From assembly GCA_024762895.1 (NCBI GenBank), contig JANTGN010000066.1, positions 1-12,832 of the forward strand: a stretch of 12,832 nt of DNA, given 5' to 3'. The position numbers and the translations under genes are program-made. The first letter of the stretch is position 1. Every line of letters begins with the position of its first letter. This DNA comes from Thiotrichales bacterium (GTDB lineage: Bacteria > Pseudomonadota > Gammaproteobacteria > J044). This document shows, in pieces, positions 1 through 8,410 of this stretch. The notes beneath the pieces were generated by a model that worked only from the letters and a program-made list of their open reading frames with translations, had not been told where the DNA came from and made no database searches.

Positions 1-2320
1 GAACCCCGTTTTTCTTTTTCAGGGTGATCTCTCTGTCGTCAATCACTTCACCTTGCATGAAGGTTTTCTTCCAGTGATCAAACGCATTTTCCTGGCCGTG
101 ATCATCGACAACAAAGCTGGAGACATTGAGATAAGTAAAGTCTTTGCGCTGGTAGCCGAGCATCTTGGCCAGGGCCTTGTTATGCCGAATGATCGAGCTA
201 TCGGCGGCCGAGGCAGAGAAGTAAGGAATAGGGGCATTCTCATACAGATCCCACATCCTGGCCTCACTTTCTTTTAGCTCAACCGTTCTTTCTTCTACGC
301 GAAGTTCCAGCTTATCTCTGGCCTCTTCCAGAGAACGATTGGCACGACGGCTGACAAACAGGATGATACCGGCCAGGGTCAGCGAAAGCAGGGTGGTCAG
401 TGCCAGAACGAGTTGTACGATGTCCCGAGTATAGTGATAGGTGCTGAGGGCCTCCGCGCTGCTGATTTCCGAGGCCAGGCCAATCTGTAGTTTTGGATCC
501 CAGGTCCATGCGCCCAGTACCTGGTGACCTCGATAATCCTCATAGCCGGTGATATTCAGGCCCGATTTACCGGAGAGAGCCTCTCTTGCCATCTCGGTCA
601 GGCGTCCATCGGGTGTGCGCAGGCTGATGGCGAGTATCGATGATTGTCCTGAATTCAGTAACCCGGCCTCGCGTAGTTGTTCATTAAATCGACTGTCCGA
701 GATCATCCTGCCTTCCTTATCGAAGGCATAGGTTTCAGAGGTCTTACCGGTTTGGGTATGTTTGAGGACGCGCGAAAAGCCAACTAGCGGGTTAACGTTC
801 AGGGCCAGGGCACCAATGACCTGTTCGTTTCTGTCCCGGATCGGGGTGGCAAAGAAGGCCACGGGGATCTCGCCATCCTTGACCGGTGGTATGAATACAG
901 TCTGCCCGTCATAGACCTGTTCAAGAAATTCCGGGCGCTGTAGCGCAATCAGGTTGGTTTCACCGATGGCATCGATATTGTCCGAGGAGCGGGTCATCCC
1001 TTTCTTATCAATAATATAAAAGCCGAGACCCCCAAGCCGATCCTTGTAATCCAGAAAATAGTCACGCAAATAGGCCTGGGAATCAGAGTTACGTAACTCC
1101 CTGGCATCCATAGGGAGCTCAAACTGGTGTTTGACCTCGAGACGGAAAATGCGCTCGTTGGCCCTGCGCTGGGCACGTAATTTATTTTCCCTGGCCAGGA
1201 TGCGTAGACTTCCCTGAGAGGAACTGAGAGTCTGCTGAAGCTTTTCACCGACATCGGCTCGAAACTGCTGTTCCAGTTGACGCAGGGCATAGATACTGAC
1301 GGCCGTCACGGTAAGCAGAAAGAGGATCATCATTACGATGGTCATTTGCCAGTTGAAGATCTTGATGCTCTTACCCTGGCGATTACGCCTTCTCAGCCAG
1401 GCCAGCCAGGCCAGCAACAGCAGGATAGAGATAACGAGAAGACCGACGACCAGTATGGTGTCGATGGTGGCATAAGGATAATCCGTGGCAATACCGTTTA
1501 ACTGCTGCGTTTCCTGTTCCTCAATGGCATCCAGCGAGACCCAGCGAGCGTTAATCTGTTCATGGCGTGCTTCTGGAATCGCCATCAGGGCCTTGTCCAG
1601 AATCTGTACCAGTATGCCCCAGTCCTTTCTTACCGCCATGGAAAGGGCAAAGTTATAATCATCTCTGCCGGCGCTTCTAAGGTTATTAAAATTCCCTTTT
1701 TTCAGATACCAGGAGAGGGTGGCGACATTACCGACCATGGCGTCCAGTTCACCATAGGAGAGCAGGCGCAGGCCATCCGTGATGCTAGGAACGGGGGATA
1801 GATTAATGTCGGGATATTGAGTGCCCAGAAACTCCTGGATCGAATAGCCAGAGACGACTCCCACGGTTTTTCCTGCCAGGTCCTTGAACTTGTAGATTCT
1901 TTCATCACTATCTCGGGTCAGGATGAGCGCCGGTTCCTCGATAAAGGGTTGGGTAAAGTCCAGGTATTCCTCTCTTTCCGGTGTTGAGACCGCAAAACTC
2001 AGCATGTCGGCCTTGTGGTTTTTAAGCAGCTCCAGGCTTTCCTTCCAGCTCAGGGGGCGCAGGACCTGAAAATGTATACCCAGCATGCCCTGAATTTCCT
2101 GGATATAGTCCGCAGCGATGCCCTGGTAATTACCCTGTTGATCAATAAATTCAAAGGGTGCGAAGGACGGGTCTGGGGCGATGCGTATAATTGGATGCTC
2201 CTCCAGCCAGGCCTGTTCCTCGGGCGTCAGCCTGAGCAGGGTGCCAGTCTCCGCAAAAGTAGCAAGGCTGACGCAAAGTCCCAGGCTAAGGGCGAGGCAG
2301 TATAAGAGTATCCTGTTCAT
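1..2320 (-). CDS. Multi-domain membrane sensor: SBP + Cache + PAS (3' end cut off by window edge)
   Basis: The reading frame is open from ATG at 2320 to the left edge, giving 773 codons with no stop. It starts with a signal peptide (about residues 1-23). An SBP_bac_3-type periplasmic domain (about 45-265) follows. It keeps the Arg (R116, in TPEREEYLDF) and Asp (D193, in GELDAMVGN) that contact the amino-acid ligand in family members that bind one. Membrane segments lie at about 287-309 and 325-346, separated by a short basic cytoplasmic loop (RRRNRQGKSIK). A Cache-like extracytoplasmic domain (about 350-630) comes next, with typical blocks such as GFYIIDKKG and VIGALALNVNP. A third membrane segment (about 634-656) leads into a charged, probably coiled-coil linker (about 660-685) and a PAS domain (from about 686). 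The catalytic end (kinase, GGDEF or other) is outside the window. AAGG lies just upstream, and the start is 11 nt after the stop of the receiver-kinase gene, so it is the last visible operon member. Domain calls are by eye; the output is unknown. Confidence 0.9.
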   Translation of the reverse strand, partial: MNRILLYCLALSLGLCVSLATFAETGTLLRLTPEEQAWLEEHPIIRIAPDPSFAPFEFIDQQGNYQGIAADYIQEIQGMLGIHFQVLRPLSWKESLELLKNHKADMLSFAVSTPEREEYLDFTQPFIEEPALILTRDSDERIYKFKDLAGKTVGVVSGYSIQEFLGTQYPDINLSPVPSITDGLRLLSYGELDAMVGNVATLSWYLKKGNFNNLRSAGRDDYNFALSMAVRKDWGILVQILDKALMAIPEARHEQINARWVSLDAIEEQETQQLNGIATDYPYATIDTILVVGLLVISILLLLAWLAWLRRRNRQGKSIKIFNWQMTIVMMILFLLTVTAVSIYALRQLEQQFRADVGEKLQQTLSSSQGSLRILARENKLRAQRRANERIFRLEVKHQFELPMDARELRNSDSQAYLRDYFLDYKDRLGGLGFYIIDKKGMTRSSDNIDAIGETNLIALQRPEFLEQVYDGQTVFIPPVKDGEIPVAFFATPIRDRNEQVIGALALNVNPLVGFSRVLKHTQTGKTSETYAFDKEGRMISDSRFNEQLREAGLLNSGQSSILAISLRTPDGRLTEMAREALSGKSGLNITGYEDYRGHQVLGAWTWDPKLQIGLASEISSAEALSTYHYTRDIVQLVLALTTLLSLTLAGIILFVSRRANRSLEEARDKLELRVEERTVELKESEARMWDLYENAPIPYFSASAADSSIIRHNKALAKMLGYQRKDFTYLNVSSFVVDDHGQENAFDHWKKTFMQGEVIDDREITLKKKNGV

Positions 2321-2331
2321 GGTTTCGCCTT

Positions 2332-3435
2332 TTAGTCGACTTCCGGTGGGAGCGAGACGATTAATGTAGTACCCGCGTTCCTGGAGGTCTCAAAACCGAT
2401 TTCACCATTCTGAATCTCGGCCAGCAGTTTTGCCGAGTAGGTGCCCAGACCCGTACCCTGTTTCTTACCCGAGGTGCTGTACTTCTCGAAGAAGGTCTCG
2501 CGTATTTCTTCTGGTATGACGCCCTGATTATGGATATACAGATAGACCTGTTCGTCTTTCTCCACGGATATGACGACTTCCTCACCTCTAGGTGAGGCCT
2601 CGACGGCATTTCTGATCAGGTTGCCGATCAACGAGTAGCAGAGCAGCTCTTCGCCCAGGGCCGTGATATTGGCCTCTGACTGGTCGAAACGGATGCGGAC
2701 GTCGACGGCCTGGGAAAGTGGGGTGATCTCCGCAATGGCTCGATTGATAATCCGGATGAGATTCAGTGGCTTTGAATCGAGTTGATAGGTTCCCTGTTCG
2801 ATCTTATACAGATTCAGGGAGTTGTTGATCATGTTCATCATGTTGTAGGCCGATTCTTCCATGAATCGAGCGGACTCCTGCTGTACTTCGCCCAGTTCCG
2901 GGTCTTGGGCCAGCATCGAGGCATAGCCGAGCACGATGCCCAGGGGGTTTTTGAGGTCATGTCGCGTAATCCGCTCCACATCATCCCTGAGTTGCGCATT
3001 TTCCTGAATCAGTTCCATTTCATGTTGCAGGGCCAGTTGTGCCTTCCGGAGTTGTAAATGGGTCCTGACTCGTGCCCTGAGAACGGAGGGGTTGGCCGGT
3101 TTGGTGACATAATCCACGGCTCCCAGTTCCAGGCCGGTGACGATGTCCTCGCTCTTGTCCATGGCGCTGAGGAAGATGATGGGAATATCCTGGGTGTTCG
3201 GATTATTCTTCAGGCGACGACAGACCTCCAGTCCATCCATCTCGGGCATCATGATGTCGAGTAAGATCAGGTCGGGCGGGTTGTCGGATGACGCAATGTC
3301 CAGCGCCCGCTGGCCGCGCGTAGCGGCACGCACCTTGTACTCTTCCTTGAGTATACCGGCCACTACATCGATGTTATCCGGCATATCATCAACAATAAGG
3401 ATGCTGGTTGGGTTTTCCTGTGCTTCTGTCGTCAC
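2332..3435 (-). CDS. Hybrid protein: N-terminal receiver + C-terminal histidine kinase
   Basis: This 367-residue soluble protein has no signal peptide or membrane segment. The receiver domain (about 11-130) has the acidic pair D16/D17, phospho-acceptor D60 (in LILLDIMMPEMDG), S90 and K112. A short helical linker leads to a HisKA-like dimerisation domain with probable phospho-acceptor H159 in the block RHDLKNPLG. The ATP-binding domain follows: N-box N272/N276 (GNLIRNAVEA), a degenerate G1 box (HNQGVIP instead of DxGxG), F-box FFEKYSTSGK and G2 box GTGLGT. The likely role is to receive a phosphoryl group and tune its own kinase activity, or to act as an intermediate in a phosphorelay with the neighbouring sensors. 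The start codon is GTG at 3435; the overlapping ATG two bases upstream runs into TGA at once. It lies 27 nt after the receiver gene stop and in the same frame. The ribosome binding site is weak, suggesting translational coupling. Domain identity is secure; partners are inferred. Confidence 0.93.
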   Translation of the reverse strand: MTTEAQENPTSILIVDDMPDNIDVVAGILKEEYKVRAATRGQRALDIASSDNPPDLILLDIMMPEMDGLEVCRRLKNNPNTQDIPIIFLSAMDKSEDIVTGLELGAVDYVTKPANPSVLRARVRTHLQLRKAQLALQHEMELIQENAQLRDDVERITRHDLKNPLGIVLGYASMLAQDPELGEVQQESARFMEESAYNMMNMINNSLNLYKIEQGTYQLDSKPLNLIRIINRAIAEITPLSQAVDVRIRFDQSEANITALGEELLCYSLIGNLIRNAVEASPRGEEVVISVEKDEQVYLYIHNQGVIPEEIRETFFEKYSTSGKKQGTGLGTYSAKLLAEIQNGEIGFETSRNAGTTLIVSLPPEVD

Positions 3436-3462
3436 ATTAATGCTCGTTAGGCTGATGATGAT

Positions 3463-3837
3463 TTAGCTATTGGTCATTTTCTCTATGGCCGCCAGCAGTT
3501 CATCGGTCTTGACGGGTTTGGCAAGAAACTCGTTGCCACCAATATTGGTACCCATGGTGTCGGTTTCGTCCTTGGTGACGATGGCCGTCATAAAGACATA
3601 AGGAATATTGCGTAAGAGCGGATCGTCGTGGAGTTCCTGCGCGACTTCATCACCAGACTTGTCCGGCATCATTACATCCAGAAAGATCATGTCGGGCTCA
3701 AACTCTCGAGCGGCCTCAATGGCCTTGGAGCCGAAGTTTTCCGTGCGCACTTCAAAATCTCCCGCGCGCTCGAGGTTCATCTGAACCATACGCGTCAATG
3801 CCACTTCATCATCGACTACCAGGATACGTTTAGTCAT
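3463..3837 (-). CDS. Stand-alone response regulator receiver (CheY-like)
   Basis: This 124-residue single-domain receiver has no output domain. Conserved positions are the acidic pair D9/D10 (ILVVDDE), phospho-acceptor D54 (IFLDVMMPDKSG), T84 (VFMTA) and K107 (LAKPV). I chose ATG at 3837 because it begins the canonical MTKRILVVDD start of a receiver and has AGGGGA five bases upstream; the frame stays open upstream to 3873 but that stretch would add non-family sequence. The start overlaps the end of the upstream sensor kinase by 8 bp (ATGACTAA), so the two are translationally coupled and the sensor kinase is the most likely phospho-donor. As a receiver-only protein it probably acts by protein contact or as a phosphate shuttle to the receiver-kinase hybrid, not by binding DNA. 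That role is inference from context. Confidence 0.93.
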   Translation of the reverse strand: MTKRILVVDDEVALTRMVQMNLERAGDFEVRTENFGSKAIEAAREFEPDMIFLDVMMPDKSGDEVAQELHDDPLLRNIPYVFMTAIVTKDETDTMGTNIGGNEFLAKPVKTDELLAAIEKMTNS

Positions 3838-5524
3838 GGGATTCCCCTTCATAGATTTTGAAAAAAACGACAACCGCTAATCCCCCCGAGTCACGGTTGT
3901 ACAGTTTGATAAGACCATTATGGAGTTTAACAATGTTTTGCGTTAACGACAGGCCTAGCCCGGTACCCTCACCCTGTGCACGCGTGGTATAGAAAGGATC
4001 AAATACCTTTTGCAGGAGTGGTTGATCGATGCCGGGGCCGGTGTCGGCTATTTTTATTCGAATTACGTCATCGCCGGGACGAAGTGTACTCGAGAGGTTT
4101 TCATCCACTTCACCTGATTCCAGCCGGGTCCTGCTACTCGTTATCTTCAGGGTACCACCGTCCTTCATGGCCATGATGGCATTATGGATCAGATGGCCAA
4201 AGGCCTGTAGCAGGAGTTCAAAGTCCATGCTTAGTTTGGGCAGGTCCTGGTCCAGTTTGCTGATGAGCCGGATATCATGCTCCATCAGTTCTGGTTTATA
4301 TCGTTCGATGCTATCCAGCAGGACCCGGTTGATATCATCCTTCTGCATGGCCAGGTCTTTTTGGCGGGAAAAAATCTGCAGGTTCTGAACGATACTGTCG
4401 GCACGGTGCAGGGCTTCGCCCATGTCCTTGATAATGGACTTTTCTGTCTCATCCTTTTTCGTATCCCCGGACAGGAAGTCCAGTCCCATCTGCAAAATCG
4501 CCAGTGGGTTTTTGACCTCATGGGCTACACCCAGGGCCAGTGCGCCGATGGACTCCATCTTTTCTGCGTGTGCCAGTTTGGCCTGGGCCCATTCCAGCTC
4601 CTTGCTGCGCTGATCAACGCGGTGTTTAAGGCTGCGGTTCCAGGCGATCACGCCGGCCAGGATCAGGATGAGGATGGCCATACCGCCAAAGCTCAGATAC
4701 CAGAACAGGGGGCTGATATGCAGTCCGGGGTGTCTGATATCGATCCAGCGGCCCTTGATCGCATCGATCTTTTCCTCGGGGATATTATCCAGGGCCTTAT
4801 TGAGTATGGACAGGAACGGCGCCCAGTCCTTTCGAATACCCAGGCTAAGGTCCAGTTTGTTGGGGACATGGGCCACGATGTTGAGGTTGGTGATGCCCTG
4901 CTGACCAATCAGGTAGGTGATCGTGGCCAGGTTGCTGACCATGGCATCAACACCGCCCAGGGCCGTTAACTCGAGGGCGGTACGGGTGTCCTCGACACGT
5001 ATGATGCTGACCTTGTCATCATACTGGCTGATGCGCTCATCCCAGATACCGCCGGCAACGACGGCTACCTTATGCCCTTCCAGGTCTTGCAGATTGTCAA
5101 ATTGCTGGGCCGAGAGGATGACCCCCGGCAGACTCAGATAGGGGCGAGTAAAACTCAGAAACTCTTCGCGTGTCTCTGAAGGGGCAATCGCCGGCACCAG
5201 GTCGGCTTCATTATTCTTGATCAATTCCAGTACATGGGCCCAGTCGCGGGCAGTCACGACCTCAAAATGCATACCCAGTTGAGATTCGATGAGGGCAACC
5301 AGGTCAGCGGATATGCCCTGGTATTTCCCCGCTTCGGTTATTTCTTCAAAGGGAGGAGAGGAGGGGTCTACTGCAATTCGAATTTTAGGGTGAGCCGCCA
5401 GCCAGGCCTGTTCTTCCTCGGTCAGTTCCAGCTCGTCGGCGTGTTTTGCCGAAACCGAGAAGGTTAAAAACAGTGCGCAAATGAGCAGTGTAATAGAAAG
5501 GTGAATTTTGGGTTGCCGAAACAT
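3830..5524 (-). CDS. Sensor histidine kinase with periplasmic SBP domain
   Basis: The protein is 564 residues from ATG 5524. It has a signal peptide (about 1-26, ending SVSA), then a periplasmic SBP_bac_3-type domain (about 46-263) that keeps the ligand Arg (R119, in ETREEFLSF) and Asp (D193, in GGVDAMVSN). One membrane segment (about 273-294, WYLSFGGMAILILI) leads to a short coiled-coil linker. The HisKA domain has H335 (GVAHEVKNPL). The catalytic domain has N-box N448 (HLIHNAIMAM), G1 box DTGPG at 494-498, F-box FDPFYTT and G2 box GTGLG at 520-524. All kinase motifs are intact. It should sense a small solute such as an amino acid and phosphorylate a receiver, most simply the one whose gene overlaps its 3' end. 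The start is uncertain: in-frame TTG 5560 and ATG 5545 are possible, and none has a convincing ribosome binding site. I chose 5524 because it gives the most standard signal peptide. Its SBP part resembles that of the sensor ending the operon. Confidence 0.93.
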   Translation of the reverse strand: MFRQPKIHLSITLLICALFLTFSVSAKHADELELTEEEQAWLAAHPKIRIAVDPSSPPFEEITEAGKYQGISADLVALIESQLGMHFEVVTARDWAHVLELIKNNEADLVPAIAPSETREEFLSFTRPYLSLPGVILSAQQFDNLQDLEGHKVAVVAGGIWDERISQYDDKVSIIRVEDTRTALELTALGGVDAMVSNLATITYLIGQQGITNLNIVAHVPNKLDLSLGIRKDWAPFLSILNKALDNIPEEKIDAIKGRWIDIRHPGLHISPLFWYLSFGGMAILILILAGVIAWNRSLKHRVDQRSKELEWAQAKLAHAEKMESIGALALGVAHEVKNPLAILQMGLDFLSGDTKKDETEKSIIKDMGEALHRADSIVQNLQIFSRQKDLAMQKDDINRVLLDSIERYKPELMEHDIRLISKLDQDLPKLSMDFELLLQAFGHLIHNAIMAMKDGGTLKITSSRTRLESGEVDENLSSTLRPGDDVIRIKIADTGPGIDQPLLQKVFDPFYTTRAQGEGTGLGLSLTQNIVKLHNGLIKLYNRDSGGLAVVVFFKIYEGESHD

Positions 5525-5628
5525 AGAGGGGACTTTAACAACCATGCCCTGACAAGCCAAGCTAGGTATTCATTACCTGATAACTAGAGAGGCTATTATT
5601 GCAGTGGGATCTGGTAAAAAGTCACCAT

Positions 5629-5634
5629 ATTATA
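5629..5634 (-). promoter_or_regulatory. Possible -10 box for the signalling operon
   Basis: On the minus strand the bases read TATAAT, a perfect sigma-70 -10 hexamer, about 105 bp upstream of the sensor-kinase start and in the divergent gap with the ATPase. No good -35 hexamer sits 16-18 bp further upstream, so the promoter would be weak or activator-dependent. The region is AT-rich and a chance match is possible. Confidence 0.25.
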
Positions 5635-5710
5635 AGGTAAGGGGCATACTTCTCATCTAGAATCCATAACAATCGGAAGACTGGTACATCCAGATTAAGA
5701 GGAATGAAGC

Positions 5711-8410
5711 ATGAAGTGGTATGAAATGTCAGCAGAGGAAGTCGTTCGGGAACTGGGAAGCGATCTGGAAAAGGGGCTGGACGATCATGAGGTGGCCCAG
5801 CGACTGGCGCAGTCCGGCCCAAACGAGCTGGCTGGAGAAGAGAAGGCCTCGGCACTCAAGTTACTACTCGTTCAGTTTAAAAACCCCCTGATCATCATTC
5901 TGCTGGTGGGCGCAGCCCTGTCTCTCTATATCGATCATCTGGTCGATGCCATCGCCATTGCCGTAATCGTGGTCATCAACATCCTCATCGCCTTTTTTCA
6001 GGAACTCAATATGCAGAAGTCGATGGACTCCCTGAATGAAATGGCTGCGCCCACCTCGCTGGTATTACGACAGGGTGAATGGAACCGCATACCGGCCAGG
6101 GAGATTGTGCCGGGTGATCTGCTGAAACTGGATACCGGTTCCATTGTTTCCGCCGATGTGCGTCTGCTTGAGGCGACCCAGCTACAGGTCGATGAGGCGG
6201 CTCTAACCGGAGAATCCGTACCGGTAGAGAAAGAGGTCATGGCCATCAGCGAGGAGGAGGTGGCCCTGGGTGACCAGTTCAATATGGCCTTTATGGGGAC
6301 GGTGGTTTCGACGGGTCATGGAGTGGGGGTCGTCACGGGTACCGGGATGAACACCGAGATGGGGCACATCGCCCAGATGCTCTATACCACGGAAGAGACC
6401 AAGACCCCCATGCAGCAACGCGTCGAGGCCCTCTCACGGGTCCTGATCGGGGCCGCCTTTGCCATCGTGGCGGCCATCATCGGCATCGGTATAGAACATG
6501 GCATGGACTGGATTGAGATCGTTAATACCGGTATTTCCCTGACCGTGGCCGCGATTCCCGAGGGTCTGGTGACCGTCGTGACCATCGTCCTGACGCTGGG
6601 TGCTAAACGTATGGCCAGGAACAAGGCCCTGGCCAGAAAACTGGCCTCGGTCGAGACCCTGGGTTCCTCCACGGTGATCTGTTCCGATAAGACCGGGACC
6701 CTGACACAGAACAAGATGCAGGTGCTGTCTATCTATAGCGGCGGGCACTATTTTGATGTGACGGGGGAAGGGTATGAACCCCAAGGCGAGTTTCTGAATT
6801 CTGGAGGTGAGGCCGTAGACCCTCATTCCATCGATGAACTGAATTACTTCCTACGTATGTCCGCGGCCTGTAATGATGCCCTGCTGGTCAATAAAGAAGG
6901 TGTGCATGGTATCCAGGGAACCCCCACCGAGGGGGCGCTCGCCGTGGTGGCGGCCAAGGCCGGCATCACGCGGCAGGGGCTGATTGAAGGCGGAACCGAG
7001 ATCATCCATAGTTTTCCCTTTGATTCCTCGCGTAAGCTGATGAGTATCGTGCTCAAGGCCCAGGATGGCAATTATTATGTCGTGGCCAAGGGGGCTCCCG
7101 ATATCATCCTCAGGCGTAGTAACAAGATCTATCTCAAAGAGGACGAATATGAACTCGATGGTTCCGTGGAACAGCCAATACATGATGCCATAGAGCGGTT
7201 TTCTTCCCAGGCCTTACGGACCCTGGCGATTGCGTACAAACCGATTGAGCCGCATCACCTGGATCTGACCCAGGAGGATTATGAACAGGGCTTTGTCTTC
7301 CTGGGTATTCACGGCATCATGGATCCACCACGTCCCGAGGTACCCGATGCCATAGAGGAATGTCATAGTGCAGGTATTCGTACGGTGATGATTACCGGGG
7401 ACCATGCCGGCACCGCCGAGGCCATCGCAAGGCAGATTGGCATGAAGCGCAGCGATACCGACCGGGTCTTTACCGGGGCCGAGCTGGATCAGTTCAGCGA
7501 AACGGACCTGACCGAGGCCGTCAACGATGCCGTCGTTTTTGCCCGTGTGACACCCGAACACAAACTACGTATCGTCAAGGCCCTGCAGGCCAATGGCGAG
7601 GTGGCGGCCATGACCGGCGATGGGGTCAATGATGCCCCGGCCCTGCGTTCCGCCAATATTGGTGTCGCCATGGGCATCACCGGCACCGATGTAGCCAAGG
7701 ATTCTGCCGACCTGGTATTACTGGACGATAACTTCTCCACGATTGTGAAGGCCGTACGCGAAGGGCGTCGCATCTACGACAATATGCGTAAGTTCATCCG
7801 CCAGGCCCTGACCGCCAACGTGAGCGAGGTGTCGGCCATCCTCTTCGCCTTCCTGCTGATGGGCGATGAACCCCTGCTGACCCTGGCCCCTCTGATGATC
7901 CTGTGGGTCAACCTGGTCAGTGACGGCATACCGGCCCTCGCGTTGGGCGTAGATAATGAGGAAGAGGGGATCATGGACCGTAAACCCGTCGCTGGTAATG
8001 CGGGCTTCTTTGCAGACAATCTTGCTGCTCGAATTGTGTTGCGTGGTCTGGTGTTAGGTTTTACCACCTTCTTCATGTTCGATTACGCCCTGGAACAAGG
8101 GGCAAGCCTGGGCTATGCGCAGACCGTGGCCTTCATGACCCTGATCTTTGGCCAGATATTCCATGTCTTCGATGCACGCACCTTTAGTACCCTGTATCGC
8201 CGCAACCCATTTAGCAATCGTTACCTGATCATGGCCGTTACAGGCTCGGCCCTGTTATCGGTAGGACTGATCTATTCCGACCTGGGAAGCCTGGCATTTG
8301 GCACCGAACCCCTGGAGTTGCGTCACCTGCTGATGGTGATCTGTATCTCCGCCCTGCCGACGTTTATCCTGTCCGGGCTTAAGGAAGTCTTCCGGCTTAA
8401 GTGGATATAG
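5711..8410 (+). CDS. P-type cation-transporting ATPase, Ca2+ type
   Basis: This 899-residue inner-membrane pump uses ATP to export a cation, probably Ca2+. Cytoplasmic motifs are complete: TGES at 166-169 (actuator), phosphorylated D326 in CSDKTGTLT, KGAPD at 460-464 (nucleotide binding), DPPR at 538-541, TGD at 562-564 and the hinge TGDGVNDAP from 635. About ten membrane segments are visible: M1-M2 (53-98), M3-M4 (244-296), M5-M6 (700-745), M7-M8 (772-820) and M9-M10 (838-889). Ion-site positions match Ca2+ pumps: PEGL in M4 (E284), NVSE in M5 (N703, E706) and NLVSDG in M6 (N734, D738). In M8 a Gln (Q815) stands where SERCA has Glu, as in plasma-membrane Ca2+ pumps, which suggests one ion per cycle. 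The length is normal for the family. GAGG lies about 10 bases before the ATG. It is transcribed divergently from the sensor operon and stands alone. Na+ or Mn2+ transport cannot be excluded by eye. Confidence 0.96.
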   Translation: MKWYEMSAEEVVRELGSDLEKGLDDHEVAQRLAQSGPNELAGEEKASALKLLLVQFKNPLIIILLVGAALSLYIDHLVDAIAIAVIVVINILIAFFQELNMQKSMDSLNEMAAPTSLVLRQGEWNRIPAREIVPGDLLKLDTGSIVSADVRLLEATQLQVDEAALTGESVPVEKEVMAISEEEVALGDQFNMAFMGTVVSTGHGVGVVTGTGMNTEMGHIAQMLYTTEETKTPMQQRVEALSRVLIGAAFAIVAAIIGIGIEHGMDWIEIVNTGISLTVAAIPEGLVTVVTIVLTLGAKRMARNKALARKLASVETLGSSTVICSDKTGTLTQNKMQVLSIYSGGHYFDVTGEGYEPQGEFLNSGGEAVDPHSIDELNYFLRMSAACNDALLVNKEGVHGIQGTPTEGALAVVAAKAGITRQGLIEGGTEIIHSFPFDSSRKLMSIVLKAQDGNYYVVAKGAPDIILRRSNKIYLKEDEYELDGSVEQPIHDAIERFSSQALRTLAIAYKPIEPHHLDLTQEDYEQGFVFLGIHGIMDPPRPEVPDAIEECHSAGIRTVMITGDHAGTAEAIARQIGMKRSDTDRVFTGAELDQFSETDLTEAVNDAVVFARVTPEHKLRIVKALQANGEVAAMTGDGVNDAPALRSANIGVAMGITGTDVAKDSADLVLLDDNFSTIVKAVREGRRIYDNMRKFIRQALTANVSEVSAILFAFLLMGDEPLLTLAPLMILWVNLVSDGIPALALGVDNEEEGIMDRKPVAGNAGFFADNLAARIVLRGLVLGFTTFFMFDYALEQGASLGYAQTVAFMTLIFGQIFHVFDARTFSTLYRRNPFSNRYLIMAVTGSALLSVGLIYSDLGSLAFGTEPLELRHLLMVICISALPTFILSGLKEVFRLKWI

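Noticed and set aside
4277..4969. A 230-codon open frame on the plus strand inside the sensor-kinase gene
   Set aside because: It is fully antisense to intact kinase and SBP motifs on the minus strand, has no recognisable domain or ribosome binding site, and is an expected by-product of the codon bias opposite.
5564..5578. AGGTA-TTCAT-TACCT inverted repeat upstream of the sensor kinase
   Set aside because: The arms are only 5 bp with a 5-base centre, common by chance in AT-rich intergenic DNA, and no regulator matches.
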